From NCBI GenBank assembly GCA_009760855.2, contig WPIO01000074.1, forward strand, positions 132,001 to 196,000: a stretch of DNA of 64,000 nucleotides, written 5' to 3'. A program made the translations under genes and the position numbers. Positions 1-10,650 of the stretch are shown piece after piece. How positions within the stretch are numbered: the first letter of the stretch is position 1; every line of letters starts with the position of its first letter. This DNA is from Cristatella mucedo. Lineage: Eukaryota; Bryozoa; Phylactolaemata; Cristatellidae. Below the pieces are notes generated by a model. The model searched no databases. It was not told the DNA's origin and worked only from the letters and a program-made list of their open reading frames with translations.

Positions 1-50
1 ATCAAGCGCATTGTTATTATTATTATCTTAATCTCTTTCTAGGCACTCTC
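1..50. repeat. LINE 3'-tail remnants
   Basis: The first bases hold an 'atcaagcgcattgtt' block followed by an ATT run, which is the end of a plus-strand LINE tail. Directly after the ATT run comes 'cttaatctctttctaggcac', which matches the tail read from the opposite strand. It looks like two tails joined at the microsatellite. No LINE body is visible on either side. Confidence 0.5.
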
Positions 51-1559
51 CATATCACACGCGATGCAACGGCAGGCAGCGGAAGCGGGTAAAATCGTGA
101 GCGTGAATCTTTTACGTCCGTGCTTCCTGCGATTGTGCATTGTGTGCAAGTGCGATCGTGGGGCGTGGCATGCCACGGCTGAGTGCAGCGGTACCTCGGC
201 TTACGAGTGTCTCGACGTAGACCTGTTTCCAGATACGAACTGTCTCTCGGCCGATTTTTTGCTTAGAGTTGCGAGCTACAATTCGGGTTACGAGCCAGCT
301 TCAGATACTCCGCCGCTAGTTGCCCCAGCGAACGTCACACTGTATGCGGTCACTCAGGCTAATAAGGGTAGATGCAGCGAACGAGATTTCATCGCAAGAC
401 GCTGCCCTACGACCCGGATGTGACGCCAAGCGCAGGCCTGTAGGTTCGCTCCCAGACAGAGTCGAGCGAACCGTCGTGACGTTTGGACGCACAAGATCGC
501 CAGACTCCGGTGCTAAATTTGACTAAGTCGGGAACAGCTAAGTACGTCCTGTACTTCTCTATTTAGGCATTATAATCGTATGAGAGTTAATCGCATAACT
601 GATAACGATCGACATCCGCTTTAAATTATTTTTTAAATTATTTTATCCGCTTTAAAGGCCCAGGCAATAAACTGAAAGCGAGGAAATTTCGGCGAAAGGG
701 GCACAAATTGGCGAATAGGATTCGGATATTTATTTCAGCCTTTCTCCCTAACTCTATTAGCATCTTCAAGTCGTCCGATCTCCAAGTTATTCTTGTACAT
801 TAGGATCGATAAAAACCCGTTTATTTCAAGACATTCTATTGTATCGGTTTAAAAACAATATTCGTTACTTGCAAGTACATTTCTTAAATTAAAAGCGTGA
901 CAAAAATCGCAGTTCTTTTTAGGGGTACGGACCGGACTAATGGCATCTCAATTCATTTCAGTGGGGAAAACTGGTTTGACATACAAATTTGACATGCGAT
1001 TAATTTGAGTTACGGGCTCCGGCACGCAACGAATTAAACTTGTAAGCCAAGGTATGTGCCGCTGCAATTGGGCCTGAGTGGGCGTGGGCGTTGGTATTTC
1101 AGGCACAGCACGAAAGCTGATCGTTGCAGGCTTTGCTGATTACAAACTTTCAATTATTTTGCGACGTTTACATCTTCGAAGATATCGTGCTGAGAGTGTA
1201 ATTTTGGCGATTTTCTTTCAACTCTCTTGTTTACACCCACTCAAGCTCGAGCTCGAACGACTGAGCTTAATGTCAAAGGGCACTAACCTTGACATGACAC
1301 GGCCTTGACCTTAACATGACTCGCAAGCTAATCCTGAGCAGCTGCTACAAGCCAGTGCGACCGCCGAATTGGAGCGAAGCCGTCCTGACGCCTTGCCTGT
1401 AACAGACATCCTCCGCAGAGCCTACTAAGCAAGCTGACTTGCCTATTCGTCTAAGCTGAAGCGGTCTCTTTGAGCGAGACAAATAAAAGCATACACCTGA
1501 CGCTGTACGACTTGGAATGGCTACCCGATGCTGCGCGACAGGGAGACGGCAACGTGACA
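51..1559. other. No gene recognised
   Basis: Mixed-composition host DNA. Several short ORFs exist (for example 64-423 plus and 1078-1308 plus) but none shows a domain, signal peptide or repeat, and none is kept in the other copy of the downstream duplication. AT-rich around 600-900. I see no RNA gene or clear mobile element here. Confidence 0.5.
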
Positions 1560-2021
1560 CAGAGCGACGAGGAAGCCATTACCTGATGCTGCGTTACTGG
1601 GACTGCCTCGATAGGTATTTTGCACATTGTAAAACTAGCACTGTGCACTGAATACCATCCTAAATATAGACGCGATGAGCATTTGCTGTTACAAAAATTT
1701 CCGTCAACCTTAAATGCCTGTCCAGAATCTGAACCCACTCCTTAATTTATATATGTTTAAATAAGCCACGATGCATGTACCAGTGTGTTGATTAATGCGA
1801 GACGTTTTTCATCTGCTTATTCTCTTGTACAGTTTGGTGCCATCAAGCGTAACCCTGTGTTCCAAGCACTTACACATAGATATAACGGCAGCTTGATTAC
1901 GCACCACTAGCAGTGATGTCGTCATTGTACTTACCAAATGCCTTGGTGGGTCTAAGTAAATACATTATAAATCAGAACTCTGTGTGTGTGTCAGAGACAC
2001 CGTTTGACTGAATAACCTTCA

Positions 2022-2068
2022 GAATAAAATAAAATAAAATAAAAAAATAAATGATAAAATAAAATACC
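2022..2068. repeat. (AAAAT)n microsatellite
   Basis: An imperfect run of AAAAT/AAATA units in copy A, downstream of the galaxin-like gene. Confidence 0.8.
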
Positions 2069-2149
2069 GTCAGACGATGTCGATTCTCTAGATGAGTGTT
2101 TATAATACAAATGACTGCCTAAATTATATTTAGTACAAGAAATCATCTG

Positions 2150-2902
2150 TTAAACTGGTTCATTTTTAGCACGGTTCTTGACAGTTCCGTTACTGCATAA
2201 ATGAATCTGAGTATTGTACGAGACACTTCCGCAGCATCCAGTTAGGTAGCCACCGAATTCGACGTTGATGACGCCATTACAGCACGAGTGCCGTGCCGTA
2301 TTATACGCTTTTGCTCCGCAGCACAACGTGTTAAAAACCCCGTACCCTTTGACAACAGTGTTTTGACAGCAGGCGCTTACAGTCATGTCGTATGATACTT
2401 CTCCACAACAACCTGTTGAGCTGTCACCGAAGCTCGGCGAAACAGCAGCTTGGCAACACACGTTGGTCAATCTGTTGTAAGCCGTCGAACCACAACATCC
2501 AGTGGTGTAAGCTCCAAAGCCAGGAATTATTTTGCCCTGACAGCAAGTATAACTACCGGTAAAGTATGATGTTGAATTGCAACAGCTAGTAGATGCTGGT
2601 CCATAGGACTTTCCGACCACACCATTACAACAAGTGGAGGTTCTGGTATCGTAGGACTGTGCTCCGCAGCATGCTGTGTTGCCTGCACGGTAACTGCTGA
2701 CTACACTGCCAGAGCAACACGTGTTCACGCGGGTATTGTAAGACGTGCTTCCGCAGCAGGCAGTATTATCCGATCCATAGCTGGGTTTTAAAAATGCATT
2801 GCAACACGTATAGAAGGTTTTGTCATATGGCTTAACTCCACAGTACTGTGCCGACGCAATCGTCACCCACCAGGCAGAGATGAAAGCGACGCAGACTAGC
2901 AT
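2150..2902 (-). CDS. Galaxin-like secreted di-cysteine repeat protein A
   Basis: Intact 250-residue ORF. The first 19 residues are a hydrophobic signal peptide ending in a small-residue cleavage site (IASA, then QYCG). The mature part is almost wholly built from a repeat of about 29 residues: CCG, a Tyr about four residues later, a second CC about 13 residues after the first, then Gly and a Tyr/Phe-Gly before the next CCG. I count 14 CC pairs. This is the galaxin pattern, known from the organic matrix of coral skeletons, where paired cysteines are thought to crosslink the secreted protein. The last unit has CS instead of CC and the C terminus is a few residues longer than in the paralogue at 34,823-35,560. 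A good 3' splice site (ctttttcatttgcag) lies just upstream of the ATG, suggesting an intron in the 5' UTR. A secreted matrix role is inferred from the family. Confidence 0.85.
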   Translation of the reverse strand: MLVCVAFISAWWVTIASAQYCGVKPYDKTFYTCCNAFLKPSYGSDNTACCGSTSYNTRVNTCCSGSVVSSYRAGNTACCGAQSYDTRTSTCCNGVVGKSYGPASTSCCNSTSYFTGSYTCCQGKIIPGFGAYTTGCCGSTAYNRLTNVCCQAAVSPSFGDSSTGCCGEVSYDMTVSACCQNTVVKGYGVFNTLCCGAKAYNTARHSCCNGVINVEFGGYLTGCCGSVSYNTQIHLCSNGTVKNRAKNEPV

Positions 2903-3149
2903 GATATCTTTGTTAGAAATCCTGCAAATGAAAAAGCTGTTTACTTAAATATTTGATAGCCATCGAACTGTCATACGGCGTTAGCGAAGAGGCCGTCCGA
3001 GAGAGCTGTCCGAAAACTGGCATAGTGTGCCCTGCACGGCCAGCTGACGTAAGCATGGAATCTTTTGAGGAACTCTGGGACGTACGATTACTTTTCAAGG
3101 ATTCGTGGAGACAGAGGACCTTGTTATGTTTGCTACGATCGCCAAAGTG

Positions 3150-3199
3150 GGTGGATGCGATGTCTGGAGGCTGGGTGGATGCGATGTCTGGAGGCATTT
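3150..3199. repeat. 24 bp tandem duplication
   Basis: The unit 'tgggtggatgcgatgtctgg' plus 'aggc' occurs twice in a row. It is present only in copy A of the segmental duplication. Confidence 0.85.
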
Positions 3200-4135
3200 A
3201 GGTGGTGCGTTCTATTGAGCCGCCAGAAGCTCACTGCCATTTTAGGAACTTCTTAACCTCCGATTGCTGAGACTACATCAAAAGAGGGCCCCTCAAGATA
3301 ACAGCTTGTGTTTAGTCTCCTGAGAATGAGCTCACGCGATCGCTACAGCTGCTATTGTTTTGCGACAGCTGCCTCTTTCCATCATGAAATCCAATTTCAG
3401 GAGACTCACAATTAAATGATTTTCACTTTTGCGAGTTTCGTTTTCAGCGTTGGCGAGACCATTTGCATAAGTCCACCGAGACGCGTTGAGGATCTACGTC
3501 GGAATGGGAATTTCCCTTTTACATTAAGAAGGACCCTCCTGCTGGCAGTGCAGCTAAACGCTTTCAAAAAGTACGTGAGAGATGAAAAAATCCTATATTA
3601 GACGATCCATTTAATTTTAGATTATTAGTAAACCTGGAAACGGTGGATACTGTTTATAACAGCAACTTAGCAAAACATGGAGAGCTTTGGGTTCTCATTG
3701 CTAACATCGGGAATGGGGGTGTTCATTCGTAGCGACCGAGTCCAGTCCTCTTTATGAAAGAAAGTCGCAGATACTGCCGATGACCTGCACCACTGAGTGC
3801 ATATTTTTCCTCGTTACTCCATGGAAATTGTATGCCTAAGATCAAGGCTCGTGCAGATCTTACCTTGAAGCATCCATATTGATGTTAACTCGAAACTTTG
3901 AACGGGGGGGGGCTAAATCGGCAGGATTGAATCGGACAAATGAACGGGGTTTCATAAACAAATCATCCCGTGAGCCCGACAGCCGCCGTTTGTTATTGCG
4001 TCCGGCAGGGGCATACTCACCTTTACTCGTGTAGCTTAGGATGAATTATTTATATTCTCGTAATTCTGATTGACTGGTTGGCACTGTGAAAGATGGCAGT
4101 GTGCCAAGGTCATCCGATCACTTTGTGCAGTGTGT

Positions 4136-4283
4136 AATAATAATAATAATAATTCGCTTGATAAAGCGCCCTCAGAGAACTTAATCTCTCTCTAGGTGCT
4201 TTGCATTTGCTGTAAAGTGAAATGCAATTGAATGGTAAGTAAAGTCATGCTTGAAAAACAAACGAAATGAATAATGTGTGCAG
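4136..4283 (-). mobile_element. LINE 3' fragment with candidate target-site duplication
   Basis: An (AAT)n run followed by the L2-like LINE 3' end in minus orientation, nearly identical to the tail of the copy in the viral capsid gene (48,799 onward). It is flanked by TGTGCAGT at 4,124-4,131 and again at about 4,277-4,284, a candidate 8 bp target-site duplication. Copy B of the segmental duplication has no LINE at this point, so the insertion probably postdates the duplication. Confidence 0.85.
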
Positions 4284-5140
4284 TCTGCGATCGATCGCCC
4301 TGACCTGGTGAAGTGCAACAGCTGCGACGGTCTTCGGACCCCGACCTCAGTGTACTACGTGATGCTGTAGTTCAGCGATACATCGCAGCAGCGCAATGTA
4401 TCGCTGGATTCGCCTTGAGCACATGAGCGGTTATTGTTAAAACAACTTCCTTACTATCCTCACTGAGAGCAAGCCCGTGCCAGTTTCGAGACTTGTGTGA
4501 GCTTGCTCTCGATAACAAATCCCAAGGATTTGTATGTTAACTGATCATTTATGCGCTACTTAAAGGAACGTAAGGACTTTTATTTTACAGAGTGCGAGCA
4601 CGTGTAAGTCTCTTGATGAGCCAATCAGTAAAGCGCGGGAGGAGAAAACCAAATACTCACAGTACGATTGCTGACAGCCTCTTTTATTTTTGCACGTTTA
4701 AAAGTCTATGGAAAAATGGTCCTAAATGTATCCATGGATACGGTGCGTAGCACTGTTCATTCAAATCGTATTGAAAGTACATTCCCTAGTAGAGCGATAT
4801 GGTCAGCAGTAAAAAGCAAAAACTCTAAAAGCGAAACGAGTACTTTGCTGCAGCGGAGATTTACCTTACCAGGCGGCCGGAGCGTCGTTCACCTTAGAGC
4901 AGCAAGACTGTTGAACTTCCTAGCTGTTCATCGCCTTAAATAGATAGCCTTCAGCCATTCAGATGAAACAATGTTGTCACGTGATCTGAACAGCCTCTCT
5001 ACCTTGCTGAAACCGGAACGCCTTCTTTAGGCTCCCGTAGTTTGGCAGGCACGGGCTGCGACCGCCATCGATTTCCAGATAAACGGTGCGTCGCGCTGCA
5101 ATGAATCACGCTGACTCCGGCTGGCTAATCTCACAACGGC

Positions 5141-7325
5141 AATCGAGCATACTTATTGCTGCCAGTCGACACCCGTGCTTTCCCCGCGGGCCGCTCACCT
5201 GTTGTTCCGCTTGGCTTGGTATTTCGCCGAACTACTCAGTTTGTGGTTTTCATGTGAACCTACCTAACCAGACTTTTGTCGTCAATTAAATTCGATAATG
5301 GCGTCTTCGCCTGCACAGCATCGTGAACCGGAAGCTTTCTGCACGACTGCGTTTCGTCTTCTGTTTCGAGTCCGGTCAAGATCTCAGTTGCTGCTCTCGA
5401 GTAGCTCTGCGACAGTCGACCTTACGCCAACTATCGAGCAGAGCGTTACCATAGTTACCGGCGTTGACCTTCATGCCAGTCAGTAGTGCAGTTGAAGAAG
5501 CGTCTAGCAAGAAAAAAAAGGAGGCAAGCGAGAGAGTTACTGCTGTAAAAAACGCGGTTTGGCGGCTTCCGCTCTCCGACAGAACAGCTGCCACAAAGGC
5601 AGCGCTCGCAGCGGCGCTATACCTTGCTAACGCCAGCCAAATATTGGCGACAAACTTTGCGTCGCCGCGGCTGGCGACTTATGTACGTATTATATTATAT
5701 ACGTATAAATTATTACATACGTATACTCAGTACATGACGGCATGTCATATACGACTGTTAACGAATATAAAATGTATGGCAAATGTTATAACCATTGAGA
5801 TGTTAATATATAACGGTCATACCTGAAAGGTCAGAGCGTCAGGCTGTCAGTAGACATGCATAGCGAGTATCGCACGATTCAACCATTTTGATCCGAGATT
5901 CTAGAAGTCAAGATCGCTGACAACGTCAATGTTGTGTGCATACAAACACATAGTACAGTATACAAATGCACACAAAGTTATTGAAAATAATATAAATATA
6001 AAATATAAATATAACATAATTATAGTTATCAGTAAAATATAAACATAATATAAATTGATATAACATAAATAAATACTACAAATATAGATATAAATAGTTT
6101 ACTATATATAATTAATATAATAATAAATGGTGTGATTAATAAATTAATATAATTAATATAAATATAAGTAAAGTAATTAATTGAGTAGCACAAATCAACT
6201 TTGGCTCAGCTCTCGCAGAAACCGCTACAAAAAAGATTGACCTTTGCAGGACTCTAAGGACTCGCGCCGCAAATTGCAACGGACCATCGGCTCTCGCATC
6301 ACCATCCTTTCTTCGGCTTCTAACCACCGTCTCGTCATTTGTCCCGCTAAATTGAAGTCGATTAGTCAATTAAAAAACCTTCTCAGTTCTGTATCCATCG
6401 AAATTCCAAAGCTTGCCTCTGCATTCGGTTAATCCTTGGAACGACCTTTTATCAGATGAGTCTCAGCTGAAGACGCACCGGTTCCGCTCTGCTGACTCAC
6501 CGCTTAAATCTGTGCGAACTAGTTTGTTTCATGTTCGCTTTTCGCGTTTTCCTTGCATTGGTCAGTGTATGTTACTAACTATGCTTCTAACTAACCAGTC
6601 GCATTTAGTGTCTTCTTGCACGTTTGCATGTTGACGTAAGCATGTTACTTGTGAGGTTTAGCATGCTTTTCTAAGCATAATACAATGCAATTAATTGAAG
6701 TTGCTTATTTGCAGCAATTTATGAAAACATTGCATAGTGATTTATTATTTCTTATGGCATCATAAAGCGACGTCTTACTATTATAATTGTATGCATATAC
6801 ATACGTATATCTACTCTACTGTCTATTACCGTCATCAAACCCACTGTACTCCAATGAACAACCTAGGGAAACTCAACTTTGCGTTGGAAAACAAAATTTC
6901 ACTGACTAAAATGCCTACTATTTTGGATTCCGATGAAAGACCTTTCACTTTGCTAGTATATGTAATCGAAGCTTGTTTGAACTATTGACTAAGAAAGTAT
7001 TCCATAAAGTGAAACTTAATTTTCAGCCAATATGGTTTCCCTTTCAAGCCATGAAATGGAATTATTGTAACTTGGATTAATAATAATAAATAAGAGCAAT
7101 AAATCTCAGTAAACATTTTATGGATTAATGAACCGTCATCATTGTCTTTGGGTTGTTCTATGGCGCCATACGAAAATCAAGCTCCAAGCTCTCTAGGACC
7201 GACAAGAAACTGAGCAGGAAACATTCGTCTCTATCGAATGATTCGAATGAGTTGAATGATTCTAAGAGTTTTCAAGTAGCGACAGAAGCCACGAGCAAGC
7301 GAGTCCCAGACATTGCTGACATGCT
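5141..7325. other. No gene recognised; AT-rich block
   Basis: The stretch holds an AT-rich block (about 5,680-6,180, with irregular AATATAAAT units) and ordinary host sequence. ORFs of 60-120 residues occur on both strands, but none shows a family motif. Confidence 0.5.
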
Positions 7326-7327
7326 GA

Positions 7328-7530
7328 CAAGCTGTCTGAGATGCAGATGATGTCTGAGATGCAGACAAGCTGTCTGAGATGCAGATGATGTCTGAGATTC
7401 AGACAAGCTGTTAGAGATGCGGATGATGTCTGAGATGCAGACAAGCTGTCTGAGATACAGATGATGTCTGAGATGCAGACAAGCTGTCTGAGATATAGAT
7501 GATGTCTGAGACGCAGACAAGCTGTCTGGG
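7328..7530. repeat. 38 bp minisatellite
   Basis: About five copies of a 38 bp unit made of two related halves ('tgtctgagatgcag' in each). Unit-to-unit changes are few. The ORFs on the minus strand over this array only reflect the repeat. The array ends in a 22 bp perfect foldback (7,511-7,556). Confidence 0.85.
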
Positions 7531-7556
7531 ACAAGTCCCAGACAGCTTGTCTGCGT
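7511..7556. repeat. Perfect foldback, 22 bp arms, 2 nt loop
   Basis: The last minisatellite unit is followed by its exact reverse complement: arms 7,511-7,532 and 7,535-7,556, loop AA. Confidence 0.9.
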
Positions 7557-7982
7557 ACAAGCTAAAAGCACGATCAGCAAAATAGGTTAATTTGGTTCGG
7601 CATGCGAGTTACGAGAAGCGTACAGCAATAAATTCTGGATCGCTTGATCCTGGCCGTTTTCAGAAGCTATTCGAAAAGGAAGCGATCTCCTCTAACTTCC
7701 CGCGCGTGATCAAGATACGGCAACTATCAGCTGATTCTTAAATTAATCCGATAACGTCTTTCTTAGCATCCTTAAGTAAAACAACTATGTGAGCATTCTT
7801 ATGGTGTGCTGTTCATATGTCGTCCTAGCTGTGTGCGAAAGATGGAGCCCGGACATTTTCAAACGGCTCGTGAAACGAAAGAATTATGTGAAACTCAAGT
7901 TGATTGAGCAAAACTACAAGGTTCATGACAATTTTATCCAACCGCTCTATGAAGGAAAAACCGAAAGAAACAACCACAACTA
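7557..7982. other. No gene recognised
   Basis: Unique sequence between two tandem arrays. A 64-residue ORF (7,789-7,983 plus) ends exactly at the start of the 15 bp array but has no recognisable domain. Confidence 0.4.
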
Positions 7983-8540
7983 GCTAACTGTGACGTAGCT
8001 ACCTGTGACGTAGCTACCTGTGACGTAGCTACCTGTGACGTAGCTACCTGTGACGTAGCTAACTGTGACGTAGCTAACTGTGACGTAGCTAACTGTGACG
8101 TAGCTACCTGTGACGTAGCTACCTGTGACGTAGCTAACTGTGACGTAGCTACCTGTGACGTAGCTAACTGTGACGTAGCTACCTGTGACGTAGCTAACTG
8201 TGACGTAGCTAACTGTGACGTAGCTACCTGTGACGTAGCTAACTGTGACGTAACTGTGCTAACTGTGACGTAGCTAACTGTGACGTAGCTACCTGTGACG
8301 TAGCTAACTGTGACGTAGCTACCTGTGACGTAGCTAACTGTGACGTAGCTAACTGTGACGTAGCTACCTGTGACGTAGCTAACTGTGACGTAGCTACCTG
8401 TGACGTAGCTACCTGTGACGTAGCTAACTGTGACGTAGCTACCTGTGACGTAGCTACCTGTGACGCAGCTAACTGTGACGTAGCTACCTGTGACGTAGCT
8501 ACCTGTGACGTAGCTAACTGTGACGTAGCTACCTGTGACG
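7983..8540. repeat. 15 bp satellite, about 37 units in two variants
   Basis: The unit is TAGCTAMCTGTGACG, where M is A or C. The two variants alternate irregularly along the array, and there is one broken unit near 8,250. The C variant makes the 8 bp palindrome GTAGCTAC. Every unit also carries TGACGTAGC, which resembles a CRE half site. There are no spacers, so this is not CRISPR-like. Confidence 0.95.
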
Positions 8541-8659
8541 TTTCACGACGACTTCCTGGTGCAAGATCTACTCATTTGGGTAATTTGACCTAGCTACGCG
8601 TCAAGCTGAACTATCCTGACCAGCCGAAAATTTGCTTCAAAATCGCTACGGCTTTTTTA

Positions 8660-10650
8660 TAATAACAATAATAATAGTGCACTTGATAAAGCGCCCTCAG
8701 AGATCTCAGTCTCTTTCTAGGCGCTTTACATTTGCTGCAAAGGGAAATGCGACGGAATGGTGAGTAATATCATGTTTGATAAACAACATGAATAACATGG
8801 TTAGGGGTGACATGCACAGGGTCAGCATGCAAGTGTGGTTAGTGGCAGCATGCACAGTGTCAGCACGCATAAGCACATCAAGGACGAATCACACGGACCT
8901 ACTAAATGCTGTCCTAAATAGGTTTGTTTATAAGGTCTTTTTAAATGTGGTCACATCAGGGGATGTTGTGACGCAAGTCGGGAGGGAGTTTCAAGCTTTG
9001 GGAGCATACGAACTACATGCACGATCTCCAAAAGATTTGAGGTTGGTACGGGGTATTTGTATACTGTTGGATTCCGAAAAGCGGTGGTACGATGCTTGGC
9101 CTGATGGGGGAGTATATCTGAGAGGTAATCTGGAGCCAAAGAATGAAGGGACCTAAAAGTGAGCAACAAAACTTTGATGTCGATCCGTTGCTTGACTGGT
9201 AGCCAGTGCAGGTTGGCGAGAAGTGGAGTAATGTGGCAACTGCGACGCTCACGAAAGACAAGCCTAGCTGCAGAGTTTTGCACCAGCTGCAATCGCCTGA
9301 TCGCACATGCCGGTAGGCCAGTAAGCAGTGAGTTGCAGAAGTCGAGACGGGATGTCACGAATGCATGGACCAACTTGGATGTGGTATCTTTATCTAAACA
9401 AGCCCGAATTTGAGAAATGTTATGAAGCTAAAAATAGGCAGATTTGACTGTGGAGCTGATATGGTCGTCTAACGAGAGGTCGCTTTGGAATATGACACCT
9501 AGATTTCGAGCTGATTCAACTGGAGATATGCTGGCAGTGCCAATTTTGAACGTCAGCCTTTCCAATCTCTGAATCACACTGGGTTTGCCCATAACTAGTA
9601 AGTTAGTTTTATCATCGTTTAGTTTTAGAAAATTTGCTGCCATTCATGTGCGGATGTCATCAGTACATGCAGCAAGTGAGTTGAGAGAATTCGAATTGCT
9701 CGAAGGCTGGGAGGGATCAAAGCAAAGGTACAACTGGGTGTCATCCGCATAGATGTGAAAGCCTAGATTGTGCATGGCAATCACATCAGCGAGAGAGAGA
9801 AAGAGTATAAACCATGAAAAGAATAGGACCTAGCAGGGAGCCCTGAGGTACCCCCATATTTCAAATGCTCCTCAGAGGATCTTTGTCCATTCACATCAAT
9901 ACTCTGGAGTCTCCCACTGAGATAGGACCTGGACAATTGCAGAGCAGTGCCAGCGATACTCAGGCGAGATGAGAGGTTTTCTAGAAGAACTTTGTGATCG
10001 ATTGCATCAAAAGCTGCCGAAAGATCGAGCAAAACAAGCAAAGACACTCTACCCATGTCTGCATTCCTAAGTAGGTCGTTGTATACCTAAAGCAATGCTG
10101 ATTCTGTGGAGTGATTAGCTCTAAAGCCAGACTAAAACTTACTAGCAAAGTTGGAAGTTTCAATATACGAGTTCAGCTGGCCCGCCACGACCCGTTCCAG
10201 TGTCTGTGATAGGAATGATATAAGGGATACTGGGCGGTAGTTCCTCAAGTTCTCTTGGTCCAGTGTCGCTTTCTTGAGAAGTGGCCTGACTACAGCTTTT
10301 TTGAAAGGTGCTGGGACATGACCTGAGGCTAATGACATATTAATGATGTTTTTTATGCATGGCGGCAGCAGACCAATGCAACGTAGGAGCAGGACAGTGG
10401 GAATAGGTTCCAGAGGACTTGATGTCTTCTTTGATTGGGATATGAACTTCAGGACGACATAACTAGTGACTTTCTTAAATGTAGACATTGAGGTGCAGCC
10501 AGGAATCGTGTGACAGCATTCTATGGGGGGATGTTGCCATCGTCGGGATGGACTCCCTGGTCTTTTTCAAACTAGTTTTCAGATGCATCAAATGAACAAT
10601 GCATGTCGGGAAAATTGACAGAGACCAATAAGGTCGGCAGTCGTTTGCTT
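8660..10650 (-). mobile_element. L2/CR1-like LINE copy (decayed reverse transcriptase)
   Basis: Minus-strand non-LTR retrotransposon. From its 5' side it shows the RT finger block ('NYRPVSL', near 10,240), the palm block with DLSAAFDAIDH (near 10,020), the catalytic YADDTQ (near 9,750), and the C-terminal block ([10 protein letters not shown] and LHWLPV, 9,180-9,350). It ends in the 3' UTR, a terminal hairpin, and an (AAT)n tail at 8,660. Several frameshifts split the RT into pieces (8,951-9,373; 9,428-9,643; 9,781-10,056; 10,132-10,488). It is 5'-truncated, with no endonuclease domain. The microsatellite tail instead of poly(A) fits the L2/CR1 group. Confidence 0.9.

Larger units (their letters stand above)
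1560..5140. repeat. Segmental duplication, copy A
   Basis: This block is collinear with 33,780-37,940. Matching stretches include the 'cctgatgctg' region (1,573 and 33,803), the galaxin-like gene, the block upstream of that gene ('gtcagctgacg' type, near 3,040 and 35,700), and the 'gagcttgctctcgataac' block (4,500 and 37,085). Copy A carries a LINE fragment at 4,136-4,283 and a 24 bp tandem repeat at about 3,150-3,199 that copy B lacks. Divergence is moderate with many small indels, so the duplication is not recent. Outside the galaxin gene I see no conserved reading frame between the copies, so the flanks are probably non-coding. Confidence 0.8.

Noticed and set aside
64-526. Two overlapping plus-strand ORFs at the left end
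   Set aside because: No recognisable domain; no support beyond being open.
4668-4943. 91-residue plus-strand ORF in segmental duplication copy A
   Set aside because: The matching DNA in copy B (37,500-37,735) does not keep the frame, and no motif is present.
8776-9156. 126-residue plus-strand ORF
   Set aside because: Antisense of the LINE 3' UTR and RT C terminus; the same false ORF recurs at other LINE copies (for example 48,933-49,196).
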